Source: Acrocarpospora catenulata (GTDB taxonomy: Bacteria > Actinomycetota > Actinomycetes > Streptosporangiales > Streptosporangiaceae). Taken from it: a stretch of 64,000 nucleotides of DNA. Shown here in pieces: positions 45,740 to 55,227 of the stretch. Location: positions 18,406 to 82,405 of the forward strand of contig NZ_JAHCST010000041.1 of NCBI RefSeq assembly GCF_018476525.1, in the 5' to 3' direction. The notes below the pieces were generated by a model, which was given only the letters and a program-made list of their open reading frames with translations, had not been told where the DNA came from and ran no database searches. Position numbers and translations under genes: made by a program. Position 1 is the first letter of the stretch. Each line of letters starts with the position of its first letter.

Positions 45740-46735
45740 ATGCGAGTAGGTTTCGGGATCGGTATGGGTGTGCTCACGGCCGTGTTCGCCGTGGGTCTCG
45801 GGGGCCTGTCCCAAGGGTTGGGCGCGGTTGCCCAGGCGGAGTCCGCGCCCAGGTCAGAGCCGCGATTCCAGGCCGGTGACGACGATCGTTACGAGTCGCG
45901 GCCGGCACCCCGGTCGTACTCCCGGTCGCAGAAGCGGTCGGAGAAGCGTTCGTACTCCCGGTCGGAATCCCGGTCGGAGGTCTCCGGTCCGCATGGGCGG
46001 ACGGAGCGTTACTCCCGATCGGAGCGGTCGGAGTCGCGAGTGGTTCGCCCGTCCCGGGTGTCGGGTCACGTATTCCGGCAATTGCCGCGAATTTCGACAT
46101 TTCACGGCTTGCGGCGGGCGGCTCCGGACAGCCACCCGTTCAAGCTGCCGGGAGGCGATATGGTCCATCCAAATCGGGCGCAAGTCGTATATATGCGACC
46201 GGGTGGGCGGCCTATCGCGGTATTGCCGAAACATCAGGTAAAGAATCCGACGTGGGTGCCCGTCGTGGAAACTCAGCCCGGCTGGACGCGCGTATTGTTG
46301 CCCAGCCGTCCGAACCATTCGACTGGCTGGCTTTACACGGCGGCCGGTGGGGTGAAGGTCGAGCACAATCCGTTCCACGTGATCGTGTCGCGCTCCAGGC
46401 ACGCGCTCTCGGTGTTCAAGGGTCACCACAGGATCGGCACCTGGGCGGTGGCCGTCGGCGCGCCGCGCACGCCCACGCCGACCGGGCGCACCTTCATCAT
46501 GGGCAACATGACCCCGCCGAACGCGGCGTACGGTCCCCGGATGATGCCGCTCGGCACGCACTCGGAGGTCCTGAAGACCTTCGACGGCGGTCCCGGCACG
46601 ATCGCCTTCCACGGCTGGAACGACGCCAGCGTGTTCGGGAAGAGCGTCAGCAACGGGTGTGTCCGGGTGCCGGCGGCGGCGCAGCGGGTGCTGATGCGGC
46701 TGCCGCTCGGCACGAATGTGCTGATCACCCGCTGA
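45740..46735 (+). CDS. L,D-transpeptidase (YkuD) with Ser/Arg repeat linker
   Basis: A 331-residue exported enzyme. ATG 45740 gives a signal peptide ending near AQA. Residues 40-115 are a basic low-complexity linker with SRSE/SRSQ units (SYSRSESRSE), which could bind teichoic or nucleic acid polymers. After an SH3-like middle part (PGGRPIAVLPKH) comes the YkuD domain at about 205-331, with catalytic HGWNDASVFG and SNGCVRV. It forms 3-3 cross-links in peptidoglycan or attaches proteins to it. Confidence 0.88.
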   Translation: MRVGFGIGMGVLTAVFAVGLGGLSQGLGAVAQAESAPRSEPRFQAGDDDRYESRPAPRSYSRSQKRSEKRSYSRSESRSEVSGPHGRTERYSRSERSESRVVRPSRVSGHVFRQLPRISTFHGLRRAAPDSHPFKLPGGDMVHPNRAQVVYMRPGGRPIAVLPKHQVKNPTWVPVVETQPGWTRVLLPSRPNHSTGWLYTAAGGVKVEHNPFHVIVSRSRHALSVFKGHHRIGTWAVAVGAPRTPTPTGRTFIMGNMTPPNAAYGPRMMPLGTHSEVLKTFDGGPGTIAFHGWNDASVFGKSVSNGCVRVPAAAQRVLMRLPLGTNVLITR

Positions 46736-46818
46736 CCTACCGGAATGTCGGGAGTCTGGGGACTGTTGTAACCTGCTGCTGACCGAACAATGCTCGGTTT
46801 TCCTGGTTGGAGGGCGCT

Positions 46819-47964
46819 GTGGCAGAGGCGTACATCGTTGGGGCGGTTCGTACCGCGGTCGGCAAGAAGAAGGGCGGGCTCTCCGGGGTCCATCCGGTCG
46901 ACCTCGCCGCGTACACACTGAAGGCGCTGGTCGAGCGGACCGGGGTGGACCCGGTAGCGGTCGACGACGTCATCATGGGCTGCGTGTCGCAGTTCGGGCC
47001 GCAGGCGATGGACATCGCGCGCAACGCCTGGCTGAGCGCGGGGCTGCCGGAGAGCGTGGCCGGGGTCACCATCGACCGGCAGTGCGGGTCCTCTCAGCAG
47101 GCCGTGCACTTCGCGGCGCAGGGGGTGCTGTCGGGGACGCAGGATCTGGTGGTCGCCTCCGGGGTGGAGTCGATGTCCATCGTGCCGATGGGGTCGAACA
47201 TCACCGCGGCGCTGGAGAAGGGCATGCCCTTCCCGTTCGGGGACCTCTGGGTCGAGCGGTACGGGACGCAGGAGATCTCGCAGTTCCGGGGGGCGGAGCT
47301 GATGGCGGAGAAGTGGGGGCTCTCGCGGGAGGATCTTGAGCGGTACGCGTACGAGAGCCACCAGCGGGCGGCCAAGGCTGTCGCCAACGGGTACTTCCGG
47401 GAGCAGATCGTCGCGGTCAACGGGGTTGAGGACGACGAAGGGCCTCGGCCGGACACGACGCTGGAGAAGATGGCGGGGCTGAAGGCGTTGCGGGAGGGGG
47501 GCCGGCTTACCGCGGCCACCGCCTCGCAGATCTCGGATGGGGCGGGGGCGGTGCTGGTCGCTTCCGAGCAGGCCGTACGTGAGCACGGGCTGACGCCGCG
47601 GGCTCGGATCGTCACGCTGACGCTCAGTGGGGACGACCCGGTCTACATGCTCACGGCGCCCATCCCCGCTACTCGGAAGGCTCTCGCCAAGGCTGGTCTG
47701 TCCATCGACGACATCGATGCCATCGAGATCAACGAGGCGTTCGCTTCCGTGCCGCTGGCCTGGCTGGCCGAGATCGGTGCCGACCCCGGTCGTACCAACC
47801 CCAACGGTGGCGCCATCGCCCTCGGGCATCCGCTCGGCGGGACCGGGGCCATCCTGATGACCAAGCTCCTCCACGAACTGGAGCGCACCGGCGGCCGGTA
47901 CGGCCTCCAGACGATGTGCGAGGGCGGCGGCCAGGCCAACGTCACCATTATCGAGCGCCTCTGA
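46819..47964 (+). CDS. acetyl-CoA acetyltransferase (thiolase)
   Basis: A 381-residue thiolase. Nucleophile Cys in RQCGSSQQA (about 86), His in NPNGGAIALGHPLGGTG (about 337) and the second Cys in MCEGGGQANV (about 367). It either cleaves 3-ketoacyl-CoA in beta-oxidation or condenses two acetyl-CoA. GGAGG five bases before GTG 46819. Single gene bounded by a strong terminator. Confidence 0.93.
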   Translation: MAEAYIVGAVRTAVGKKKGGLSGVHPVDLAAYTLKALVERTGVDPVAVDDVIMGCVSQFGPQAMDIARNAWLSAGLPESVAGVTIDRQCGSSQQAVHFAAQGVLSGTQDLVVASGVESMSIVPMGSNITAALEKGMPFPFGDLWVERYGTQEISQFRGAELMAEKWGLSREDLERYAYESHQRAAKAVANGYFREQIVAVNGVEDDEGPRPDTTLEKMAGLKALREGGRLTAATASQISDGAGAVLVASEQAVREHGLTPRARIVTLTLSGDDPVYMLTAPIPATRKALAKAGLSIDDIDAIEINEAFASVPLAWLAEIGADPGRTNPNGGAIALGHPLGGTGAILMTKLLHELERTGGRYGLQTMCEGGGQANVTIIERL

Positions 47965-47983
47965 CAAGCGTCTCCGGTGGACC

Positions 47984-48020
47984 CGAACGGCATCCCGTCT
48001 CGATGACGGGATGCCGTTCG
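47984..48020. terminator. strong bidirectional terminator hairpin
   Basis: A perfect 16-bp stem (47984-47999 with 48005-48020), loop TCGAT, between the convergent thiolase and histidine kinase. Confidence 0.9.
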
Positions 48021-48101
48021 GCGTTCGTTACCCGCGTTTCCGTTGGCGTGCAAGTCCGAACCCAATGAACTCCAAGTCATCCCGGATCCGTCCCGGGCCC
48101 G

Positions 48102-49487
48102 CTACCCCGCCTCGACCGTGGCGCCCACCCGGATCACCGGGAACTCGATGTGCACGGTGGTGCCCTCGCCCGGTGTGGAGGTGATCCAGCAGCGACCGCC
48201 GTGGGCGTCGGTGATGGCCTTGACGATGGACAGGCCCAGGCCGGCGCCGTCGGAGAGGCGTTCCTCGCCGCGGTGGAAGCGGTCGAAGGCGCGGGCGGCC
48301 TGTTCGGGGGACATGCCGGGGCCCTTGTCGGCGATTTCCAGCAGGACGCGGTCGCCGGTGCGGGAGAGGTGGACGAAGGCGGGGGTGCCGGGCGGGGTGT
48401 GGGCGCGCACGTTGGCCAGCAGGTTGACGACGATCTGGCGGATGCGGGCCTCGTCCACCACCGCCACCAGCGAGGACGGCGCGTCCACCAGGATGGGGGA
48501 TTCGGGGTCGGTGGCGGTGGCGTCGGCGGCGGCTTCGCGGGCTACGGCGGTGAGGTCGGTCTCGGAGAGGGTGAGGGCGGCGCTGCGGTCCAGGCGGGCC
48601 AGTTCCAGCATCTCGGTGACGAGTTTGCCCATCCGGGTGGCCTCGTCCTCGATCCGGCCCATGACCTTGGGGAGCTCGTCGGCGGGGATGGCGCCCGCCC
48701 GGTAGAGCTCGGCGTACCCGCGCACCGCCGACAGGGGCGTGCGCAGCTCGTGGGAGGCGTCGGCGGCGAACCGGCGGACCCGGTCCTCGGAGGCCCAGCG
48801 GTCCTGGAAGGAGACGCTGATCCGGTCCAGCATGAGGTTGATCGCCGCACCCAGCCGCCCCACCTCGGAGGGCCCCTCCGGCATCCGCGCCGACAGGTCG
48901 CCCCCGCGGGCGATGCCCAGCGCCATCCGCGCCATCCGCCCGAGCGGTGCCAGGCCGCTCACGATCAGCAGCCGCCCGAGCAGCGCGAGCAGCGCGATCA
49001 GCAGCCCCCCGGTCACCAGCTCGGCGAGCAGCAGCCGCCGTACCGGATCCTCCACCCCGTCCAGCGGCACCGCCACGATCACCAGCCGGTTCCCGATCCT
49101 GGTCCGCGCCGCCGCCGCGATCATGTCCTTGCCCAGTTCGAAGACGCGGCCCGCCGAGGCGTGCGCGGTGAGCCGCTCCAGCCCGATGCCCTCCACCAGT
49201 CCCGGCACCGACTCGGCCTGCGGCGCGTCCCCGCTGACCAGCCTGGTCCGCTGGGTGTTCAGGTTGAGGGCGACCACCGCGAAGGTGGATCCGGTGAGCG
49301 CCTGGGTGAGGGTGTCGGTGGCCTCCACCCGGCGGGAGGCGGTGGCGGTGGCGGCCAGCAGCTGCCCCTCCAGCCGGTCGGACAGGTGCACCCGCAGCAC
49401 CGCGGCGCTGACCAGCGACAGCACGACCAGGAGCAGCGAGCTGATGACGAGCAGTCCGGCCAGCAGGCGGGTGTGCAGCGACGACAT
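48102..49487 (-). CDS. sensor histidine kinase
   Basis: A 461-residue membrane kinase. Two helices (about 8-31 and 157-178) bracket an extracytoplasmic sensor; HAMP at about 179-232; H-box DASHELRTPLSAVRGYAEL with the phospho-His near 245; N box NLLANVRAHTP, and G boxes DKGPGMS and GAGLGLSIV. It follows the response regulator by six bases and is its partner. The sensor has no named fold. Confidence 0.93.
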   Translation of the reverse strand: MSSLHTRLLAGLLVISSLLLVVLSLVSAAVLRVHLSDRLEGQLLAATATASRRVEATDTLTQALTGSTFAVVALNLNTQRTRLVSGDAPQAESVPGLVEGIGLERLTAHASAGRVFELGKDMIAAAARTRIGNRLVIVAVPLDGVEDPVRRLLLAELVTGGLLIALLALLGRLLIVSGLAPLGRMARMALGIARGGDLSARMPEGPSEVGRLGAAINLMLDRISVSFQDRWASEDRVRRFAADASHELRTPLSAVRGYAELYRAGAIPADELPKVMGRIEDEATRMGKLVTEMLELARLDRSAALTLSETDLTAVAREAAADATATDPESPILVDAPSSLVAVVDEARIRQIVVNLLANVRAHTPPGTPAFVHLSRTGDRVLLEIADKGPGMSPEQAARAFDRFHRGEERLSDGAGLGLSIVKAITDAHGGRCWITSTPGEGTTVHIEFPVIRVGATVEAG

Positions 49488-49493
49488 CGCGGC

Positions 49494-50189
49494 TCAGGGC
49501 CGCAGCGCGTAACCGACCCCGCGCTGGGTGTGGATGAGCGGCGGGCCCAGCGGGTCCAGTTTGCGGCGCAGGTAGGAGATGTAGGTCTCCAGCACCTGGG
49601 AGGAGCCGCCGTATCCCCAGACCTGGTCGAGCAGCTGCCGTTTGGTGAGCACCATGCCCGGGTGTTCCATCAGGAAGGCGAGCAGCCGGAACTCGGTGGG
49701 GGACAGGTCCACCCGCACCCCGCCGCGCCGTACCTCCCAGCGGGCCTCGTCGAGTTCCAGGTCGGCGACGCGGAGCACGTCCCTGGACGGGCGTTCCTCG
49801 GCGTCCGGCACGGTGGTCCGGCGGAGCACCGCCCGGATCCTGGCCACCAGGGCCTCCACCGAGAACGGCTTGGTGACGTAGTCGTCCCCGCCCATGGTCA
49901 GCCCGCGTACGGTGTCGGAGACGGTGTCCCGCGCGGTAAGGAAGATCACCGGGGTCTGCGCGCCGTCGAACCGGATGCGCCGGCAGATCTCGAACCCGTC
50001 GATGTCGGGCAGCATGACGTCCAGCACGATCAGGTCGGGCCGACGCGCGGCGAACTCGCGCAGCGCGTCCCGCCCCGTGGCGACGGCGGTCACGGTGAAC
50101 CCGTGGAACCGCAGCGCGACGTCGACGATGTCGCGGATGTTCGGCTCGTCCTCGACGACGAGGATCCTGGTCTCAGTCATGGGTGACAT
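49494..50189 (-). CDS. OmpR-family response regulator
   Basis: A 231-residue regulator. Receiver domain with the phospho-Asp in LIVLDVML (about 55), Thr in FLTARD and Lys in YVTKPFS; winged helix at about 135-228 (LSPTEFRLLAFLMEHPG, SYLRRKLDPLG). ATG 50189 or 50180. Upstream of its kinase; the signal is unknown. Confidence 0.94.
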   Translation of the reverse strand: MSPMTETRILVVEDEPNIRDIVDVALRFHGFTVTAVATGRDALREFAARRPDLIVLDVMLPDIDGFEICRRIRFDGAQTPVIFLTARDTVSDTVRGLTMGGDDYVTKPFSVEALVARIRAVLRRTTVPDAEERPSRDVLRVADLELDEARWEVRRGGVRVDLSPTEFRLLAFLMEHPGMVLTKRQLLDQVWGYGGSSQVLETYISYLRRKLDPLGPPLIHTQRGVGYALRP

Positions 50190-50337
50190 AAGTATGGGGC
50201 CTCCGGAACATCAGAAGCCCCATATGTCCTGATTTTCAGATGTAGCTCGGCCGCCGAGCCGCGTTCTCATGGCGCTCAGCAAAACCAAGCACGCTGGGTC
50301 AAGGGGTGGAGATAGGTGGGAAATCCATGAGAAGCGC

Positions 50338-51069
50338 TCAGTGGGGGACGCGCGCCACGCAGAACACCGTCTGCCCGAACGGCGGGCGGACAAAACGCTC
50401 GATGAACCGGGTGGTCGGCACCACGGTCCGGTCGTAGATCTTGACCAGGCGCGGGTCCGGGTAACCGACACCGCCGCGCCGCACCGCCAGCCACCAGGCG
50501 ATGCCGCCGAGGAAGTTGATCGGCTTCAGCACCTCGGCCTCCAGCCCGGCGGCGGTCACGGTCCGGCCCAGGGTGGCCGGGGTGTACCGGGTGACGTGCC
50601 CGACCTTCCGGTCGAAGTCCCCGTACAGCTGCATGTAGCCGGGCACCCAGATGATGATCCGCCCTCCGGGCTGGGTCACCTCCGCCAGCGAGCGCAGCGC
50701 CGCCACATCCTCCTCGATGTGCTCCAGCACGTTCATCAGCACGACGGTGTCGACCTTCTCCGCCAGCGGGATCCGGGTCGGCAGGCCGAACTGGAGCACC
50801 CCGATGTCGTCCCGGTCCGCGAACCGCTTCTCCAGCTGCTCCACGCAGTACGGATCGAAGTCGCTCACCACCAGCCGGTCCAGCCGGGGCAGGAACTGCT
50901 CGGCGAAGTGCCCGAGCCCCGACCCGACCTCCAGCATCGACCGCCCGACGTGCGGGGCGACCATGTCGTACTCGTACTGCCGGTAGTTCCTGGCCTCGTC
51001 CCCCCCAAGGTGGTTCTCCAGGGCCTCGTCTCCGGCCGCCGGCTGAACTACTCGGTCATACCCAGACAT
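50338..51069 (-). CDS. class I SAM-dependent methyltransferase
   Basis: A 243-residue protein. SAM-binding motif I is MLEVGSGLGHF (about 45-55), the motif II acid is in VVSDFDP and VLMNVLEHIEED is typical of the family. The C-terminal PINFLGGIAWWLAVRRGG is characteristic of sugar/lipid-linked methyltransferases near cell-wall genes. Substrate not predictable. Confidence 0.88.
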   Translation of the reverse strand: MSGYDRVVQPAAGDEALENHLGGDEARNYRQYEYDMVAPHVGRSMLEVGSGLGHFAEQFLPRLDRLVVSDFDPYCVEQLEKRFADRDDIGVLQFGLPTRIPLAEKVDTVVLMNVLEHIEEDVAALRSLAEVTQPGGRIIIWVPGYMQLYGDFDRKVGHVTRYTPATLGRTVTAAGLEAEVLKPINFLGGIAWWLAVRRGGVGYPDPRLVKIYDRTVVPTTRFIERFVRPPFGQTVFCVARVPH

Positions 51070-51171
51070 GCGATCCTCGTTTACGGCGGTTTGGCGGTAC
51101 GACGGAGTCTAGTGCCCCGCGACCCGCCGCCCACGCGGTTCGCTGCCAGATCGACCACCGAGGGTTACGAT

Positions 51172-53139
51172 TTGTCAATGCCCGGCTTCGTCGGCCGCGG
51201 CCCGGAGATCGCCGAGATCACCCGGCTGCTGGCCCTGTCCCGCCTGGTCACGCTGACCGGAGTCGGCGGAATCGGAAAGTCCCGCCTGGCCGAAGAAGTG
51301 GCCGCCACGGCGAGTCCGGACTTTCCCGACGGAGCCCCCACCATCGACCTGTCCGAACTCCGCGACCCCGGCATGCTGGCCCAGACCGTCGCCGAGGCCC
51401 TGCGGCTGGACGCCGAAGAGGAGCTCCCCGGCCACCTGGCCGCCCGGCGCGTCCTCCTGATCCTGGACGGCGCCGACGCCGTGGTGGACGCCACCGCCCG
51501 GCTCACCGAGACCCTGCTCAGGGCCGCCCCCGGGCTGCGCGTCCTGGTCACCGGCCGCCAGGCCCTGGACGTGGCGGGCGAGCACCTGTTCGTGGTCCCC
51601 CCGATGACCAAGGCCGACGGCATCGCCCTGCTCAACGCCAGGGCCGGTCGGCACCTGGTGGAGGACGGCGGGCTCTGCGAACGGCTGGACGGTATCCCGC
51701 TCGCCATCGAACTGGCCGCCGACCGGCTCGCCGGCCGGTCCGTGGCGGAGATCGTCCGGGAACTGGACTTCGAGGCGGGCCGGTTCCAGCTGCTGGACGG
51801 CCTGCGCGCGGTGATCGGCCGCAGCCACGAGCTCTGCACCCCCGCCCAGCGCCTGCTCTGGGCCCGGCTGGCCGTCTTCTCCGGCTGCTTCGACCTGGCC
51901 GCCGCCGAGGAGGTCTGCCACGACCGCGCGATCCCCGCGCACCAGGTGCTCGACCTGATCGGCGGCCTGGTGGCCCGCTCGATCCTGACCCGCGAGGAGG
52001 GCTCCCGCTACCACATGCCGGAAACCGTCCGGGAGTACGGCGCCGAGTGGCTGCGCCGCCTGGGCGAGGAGGAGATCTTCCGGCTCCGCCGCCGGCACAA
52101 GAACTACTACCTGCGGATGGCCCGCCGCGGCGAGATCGAGTGGTTCGGCCCCGACCAGGCGGCCATCCTGGCCCGGACCCGGGCCGAGCACGGCAACCTG
52201 CGCAGTGCGCTGGACTTCTGCATGACCATCCCCGGCGAGGTGCGGGACGGCCTGGAGCTGGCCGCCGCGCTCTGGTTCTACTGGGTCGGCTGCGGCTACC
52301 TCGGCGAGGGGCGGCGCTGGCTGGAGCAGGGCCTGGCGCTGGACTCCTCGCCCACCCCCGAGCGGGCCCGGGCGCTGTGGGCCGGGGGTTACGTGGCGAT
52401 CCTGCTGGGCGACCTGGGGCATGCCGTACGGATGCTGGAGGAGTGCCGGGACGGCGGCGACTCCCGGGTGCGGGCCCGGGCCACGCACCGGCTGGGCTGC
52501 GCGGCGCTGCTCAGCGACGAGCACGCCGAGGCCGTCCCGCTCTTCGAGGACGCCCTGGACCAGTACCAGTGGCTGGGCCTGCTGGACAGCCAGGTGCTGA
52601 TGGGCCGGGTGGAACTGGCCATGGCGCTGGGCTTCGCCGGGCGGCTGGACGAGAGCGCCAGGCTCTGCCAGGAGGTCCGGGCCGAGTGCGCCGCGCACGG
52701 CGAACGCTGGGTGCTCTCCTACGTGCTGTTCGTCCAGGCGTACTGCATCTGGGCGGCCGGGGAGCCGGTCGAGGCGTCCCGGCTGGCCCGGGCCTCGCTG
52801 GAGATCAACCGGACCTTCAACGACCAGGTCGGCACCCTGCTCGGGGTGGAGCTGCTGGCCCTGGCGGTGGCCGACACCGGCGACCACGAGATGGCCGCGT
52901 TGCTCCAGGGCGCCGCCGACCGGCTCTGGCGCTCGGTCGGCCCGCCGCTGTTCGGCGCCCGCCACTTCGCCGCCCCGCTGGCCGACCGCGAGTCCCGCGG
53001 CCGGGCCGCGCTCGGCGATCCGCGGTATGAGGAGACGCTGTCCCGGGGACGCCGGATGGGGCTGGACAGCGCGTTAGAAATATCTTCCCGGGGAGTGGTT
53101 TTCTCCACAGACGTGGTCCAATCCCGGCCCTCCGCGTGA
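51172..53139 (+). CDS. STAND (NB-ARC-like) ATPase with TPR repeats, copy 1
   Basis: About 655 residues. Walker A GVGGIGKSR (about 29-37), Walker B LLILDGADA, GxP motif GIPLAIELAA (about 184-193), winged-helix part LLWARLAVFSGCF, then TPR-like helices to the end (LAAALWFYWVGCGYLGEGRRWLEQG). The AfsR-type DNA-binding head and the LuxR tail usually attached to such modules are both absent, so an output partner is missing. GAGGG seven bases before TTG 51172; ATG 51178 is possible. Confidence 0.85.
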   Translation: MSMPGFVGRGPEIAEITRLLALSRLVTLTGVGGIGKSRLAEEVAATASPDFPDGAPTIDLSELRDPGMLAQTVAEALRLDAEEELPGHLAARRVLLILDGADAVVDATARLTETLLRAAPGLRVLVTGRQALDVAGEHLFVVPPMTKADGIALLNARAGRHLVEDGGLCERLDGIPLAIELAADRLAGRSVAEIVRELDFEAGRFQLLDGLRAVIGRSHELCTPAQRLLWARLAVFSGCFDLAAAEEVCHDRAIPAHQVLDLIGGLVARSILTREEGSRYHMPETVREYGAEWLRRLGEEEIFRLRRRHKNYYLRMARRGEIEWFGPDQAAILARTRAEHGNLRSALDFCMTIPGEVRDGLELAAALWFYWVGCGYLGEGRRWLEQGLALDSSPTPERARALWAGGYVAILLGDLGHAVRMLEECRDGGDSRVRARATHRLGCAALLSDEHAEAVPLFEDALDQYQWLGLLDSQVLMGRVELAMALGFAGRLDESARLCQEVRAECAAHGERWVLSYVLFVQAYCIWAAGEPVEASRLARASLEINRTFNDQVGTLLGVELLALAVADTGDHEMAALLQGAADRLWRSVGPPLFGARHFAAPLADRESRGRAALGDPRYEETLSRGRRMGLDSALEISSRGVVFSTDVVQSRPSA

Positions 53140-53146
53140 TTTGCTC

Positions 53147-55189
53147 GTGGCCGTGGATCTGCCGGCCGAGACGAGCACCTTTGTAGGACGCGACACGGAA
53201 CTGTCCGACGTCGGCCGATTAATCACCCGGGCCCGCCTGGTCACGCTGACCGGCCCCGGCGGGGTCGGCAAGACCCGCCTCGCCCTGCGCGCCGCCGCGG
53301 CGTTCGCCGCCGAGTCGGGCGGCTTGGGCGGCTCCGGCGGCGAGGTGGCCTTCGCCGAACTCGCCGCCGAGCGCAACGGCGACCTGCTGGGGCACGCCGT
53401 GGCCGCCGCGCTCGGCCTGCGCGAGCAGTCGGTCCGCCCACAGGCCGAGGTGCTCGCCGAGCACCTGGCCGGCCGGCCGGTGCTGATCGTGCTGGACACC
53501 TGCGAGCACCTGATCGACGCCGTCCGCGAGCTGGCCGGCCTGCTGCTGGCCGCCGCCCCCCAGGTCCGCCTGCTGGCCACCAGCCGCCAGCAGCTGGGTC
53601 TTGAGGCCGAGCGCGTCTACCGCGTCCACCCGCTCGGCGACGCCGACGCCCAGCGCCTCTTCTGCGAACGCGCCCGCGCCGTGCTCCCGCAGTTCACCCC
53701 CACCGACGCGGTGGTACGGCTCTGCGCCCGCCTGGAGGGCATCCCGCTCGCGCTGGAACTGGCCGCCAGGCGGCTGCGCGCGCTCTCCCCCGAGGAACTG
53801 GCCGACCGGCTGGACGACCGGTTCGCGCTGCTGGGGGGCGGCGGCCGTACCGGGCGGCACGACGGGCTGCGCTCAGCGGTCGGATGGAGCCACGAGCTGT
53901 GCACGCCCGAGGAGCGGCTGCTCTGGGCCCGGCTCTCGGTCTTCGCCGGGTCCTTCGACGTGGACGCGGCCGGGCAGGTCTGCGCCGACCACCGGCTCGG
54001 CAACGTGCCCGGCATCCTGGCCCGGCTGGCCGACAAGTCCATCGTGCAGGCCGACGACGACCGGTACCGCATGCTCGACACCATCCGCGAGTACGGCAGG
54101 GAGTGGCTGCGCGAACTCGGCGAGGAGGAGCAGCAGCTGCGCCGCCACCGCGACTACTACCTCACCCTGGCCAAGGAGGCCGACGCCGACTGGTTCGGCC
54201 CCAACCAGTTCACCTGGGCGCTCTGGGTGCGCTGCGAGATGCCCAACCTGCGGCTGGCCCTGGACCACAGCATCGCCAGCTCGGTCGGGCTCGAACTGGC
54301 CGGGGCGCTCTGGTTCGTCTGGTTCTGCCTCGGCGAGGTCCGGGAGGGGCGCTACTACCTGGACCGGGCGTTGGAACGTAACAGCAGGCCAGGACCGGCC
54401 AGGACCAAGGCGCTCTGGGCCGCCGCCTGGGTCTCCTTCGCCCAGGGCGACCTGGAGCCGGTCGCGCACCGCACCGCCGAGGCCAGCGAGGCCGCCGTGG
54501 CCCAGCAGGACTGGGCCGGCGCCGGGTACGCCTACCTCGGCCTGGGCGCCCTGGCCGCGGTGCAGGGCGACCCGGAGCGGGGCGGCGAGCTGATCGAGCG
54601 GGCCATCGGCTACTTCGACCAGGACGGCGGGCGGCACATGGGCCGCCTGGTGGCCGCCTCGGTGCTGGCGCTCACCCTGGTCATGCGCGGCCGCCCGGCC
54701 GGCGCGCTGACCGTGCTGGCCGAGCAGCGCGCCGAGTGCGAGCACGCCGGGGAGGTCTGGGCCAGGTCCAACGGCGAGACCGTGCGCTCGGGGGCCGAAC
54801 TCGGCCTCGGCGACCCCCTCTCCGCCGACCAGCACGGCCGGACGGGGCTGCGCGCGCTCTGGCGGCTCGGCGACGTGATGGGCAGCGCGATGGCGGTGGA
54901 CCAGCTGGCCATGACCGCCTCCGCGATCGGCGACCACCCGCGCGCCGCCCGGCTGCTCGGCGCCGGCCACCGCATCTGGACCACCTTCGGGCTCACCCAG
55001 TTCGGCTCGGCCAAGCTCGCCGTCTCCCGCCGGCAGGCCGAACTGCGGGCCAGAGCGGCCATCGGCGACGCCGCCTTCGAGCAGGCGTACGCCGACGGCG
55101 CGGAGTTCACCCCGGAACGCGCGGTCGGATACGCGCTGGGAGGGCTTCCCAATTCCCCGCACATGCGGTGGAATCTTCCAGCCGACTGA
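53147..55189 (+). CDS. STAND (NB-ARC-like) ATPase with TPR repeats, copy 2
   Basis: About 680 residues, a diverged tandem paralogue of the gene at 51172. Walker A GPGGVGKTR (about 37-45), Walker B LIVLDTCEHL, GIPLALELAARRL, LLWARLSVFAGSFD, and TPR-like repeats. Also lacks any DNA-binding domain. It begins seven to eight bases after copy 1, with no clear ribosome site, so it is probably translationally coupled. The exact start (GTG 53147 or 53153) is uncertain. Confidence 0.83.
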   Translation: MAVDLPAETSTFVGRDTELSDVGRLITRARLVTLTGPGGVGKTRLALRAAAAFAAESGGLGGSGGEVAFAELAAERNGDLLGHAVAAALGLREQSVRPQAEVLAEHLAGRPVLIVLDTCEHLIDAVRELAGLLLAAAPQVRLLATSRQQLGLEAERVYRVHPLGDADAQRLFCERARAVLPQFTPTDAVVRLCARLEGIPLALELAARRLRALSPEELADRLDDRFALLGGGGRTGRHDGLRSAVGWSHELCTPEERLLWARLSVFAGSFDVDAAGQVCADHRLGNVPGILARLADKSIVQADDDRYRMLDTIREYGREWLRELGEEEQQLRRHRDYYLTLAKEADADWFGPNQFTWALWVRCEMPNLRLALDHSIASSVGLELAGALWFVWFCLGEVREGRYYLDRALERNSRPGPARTKALWAAAWVSFAQGDLEPVAHRTAEASEAAVAQQDWAGAGYAYLGLGALAAVQGDPERGGELIERAIGYFDQDGGRHMGRLVAASVLALTLVMRGRPAGALTVLAEQRAECEHAGEVWARSNGETVRSGAELGLGDPLSADQHGRTGLRALWRLGDVMGSAMAVDQLAMTASAIGDHPRAARLLGAGHRIWTTFGLTQFGSAKLAVSRRQAELRARAAIGDAAFEQAYADGAEFTPERAVGYALGGLPNSPHMRWNLPAD

Positions 55190-55227
55190 TCCTTGTCTGT
55201 ACCTGATCTGTACTGGGGAGCCCACCG

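Noticed and set aside
51172..55189. Avs-type antiphage STAND genes
   Set aside because: No N-terminal effector (nuclease, protease, TIR) is fused; the proteins match AfsR/LuxR-like regulatory modules better.
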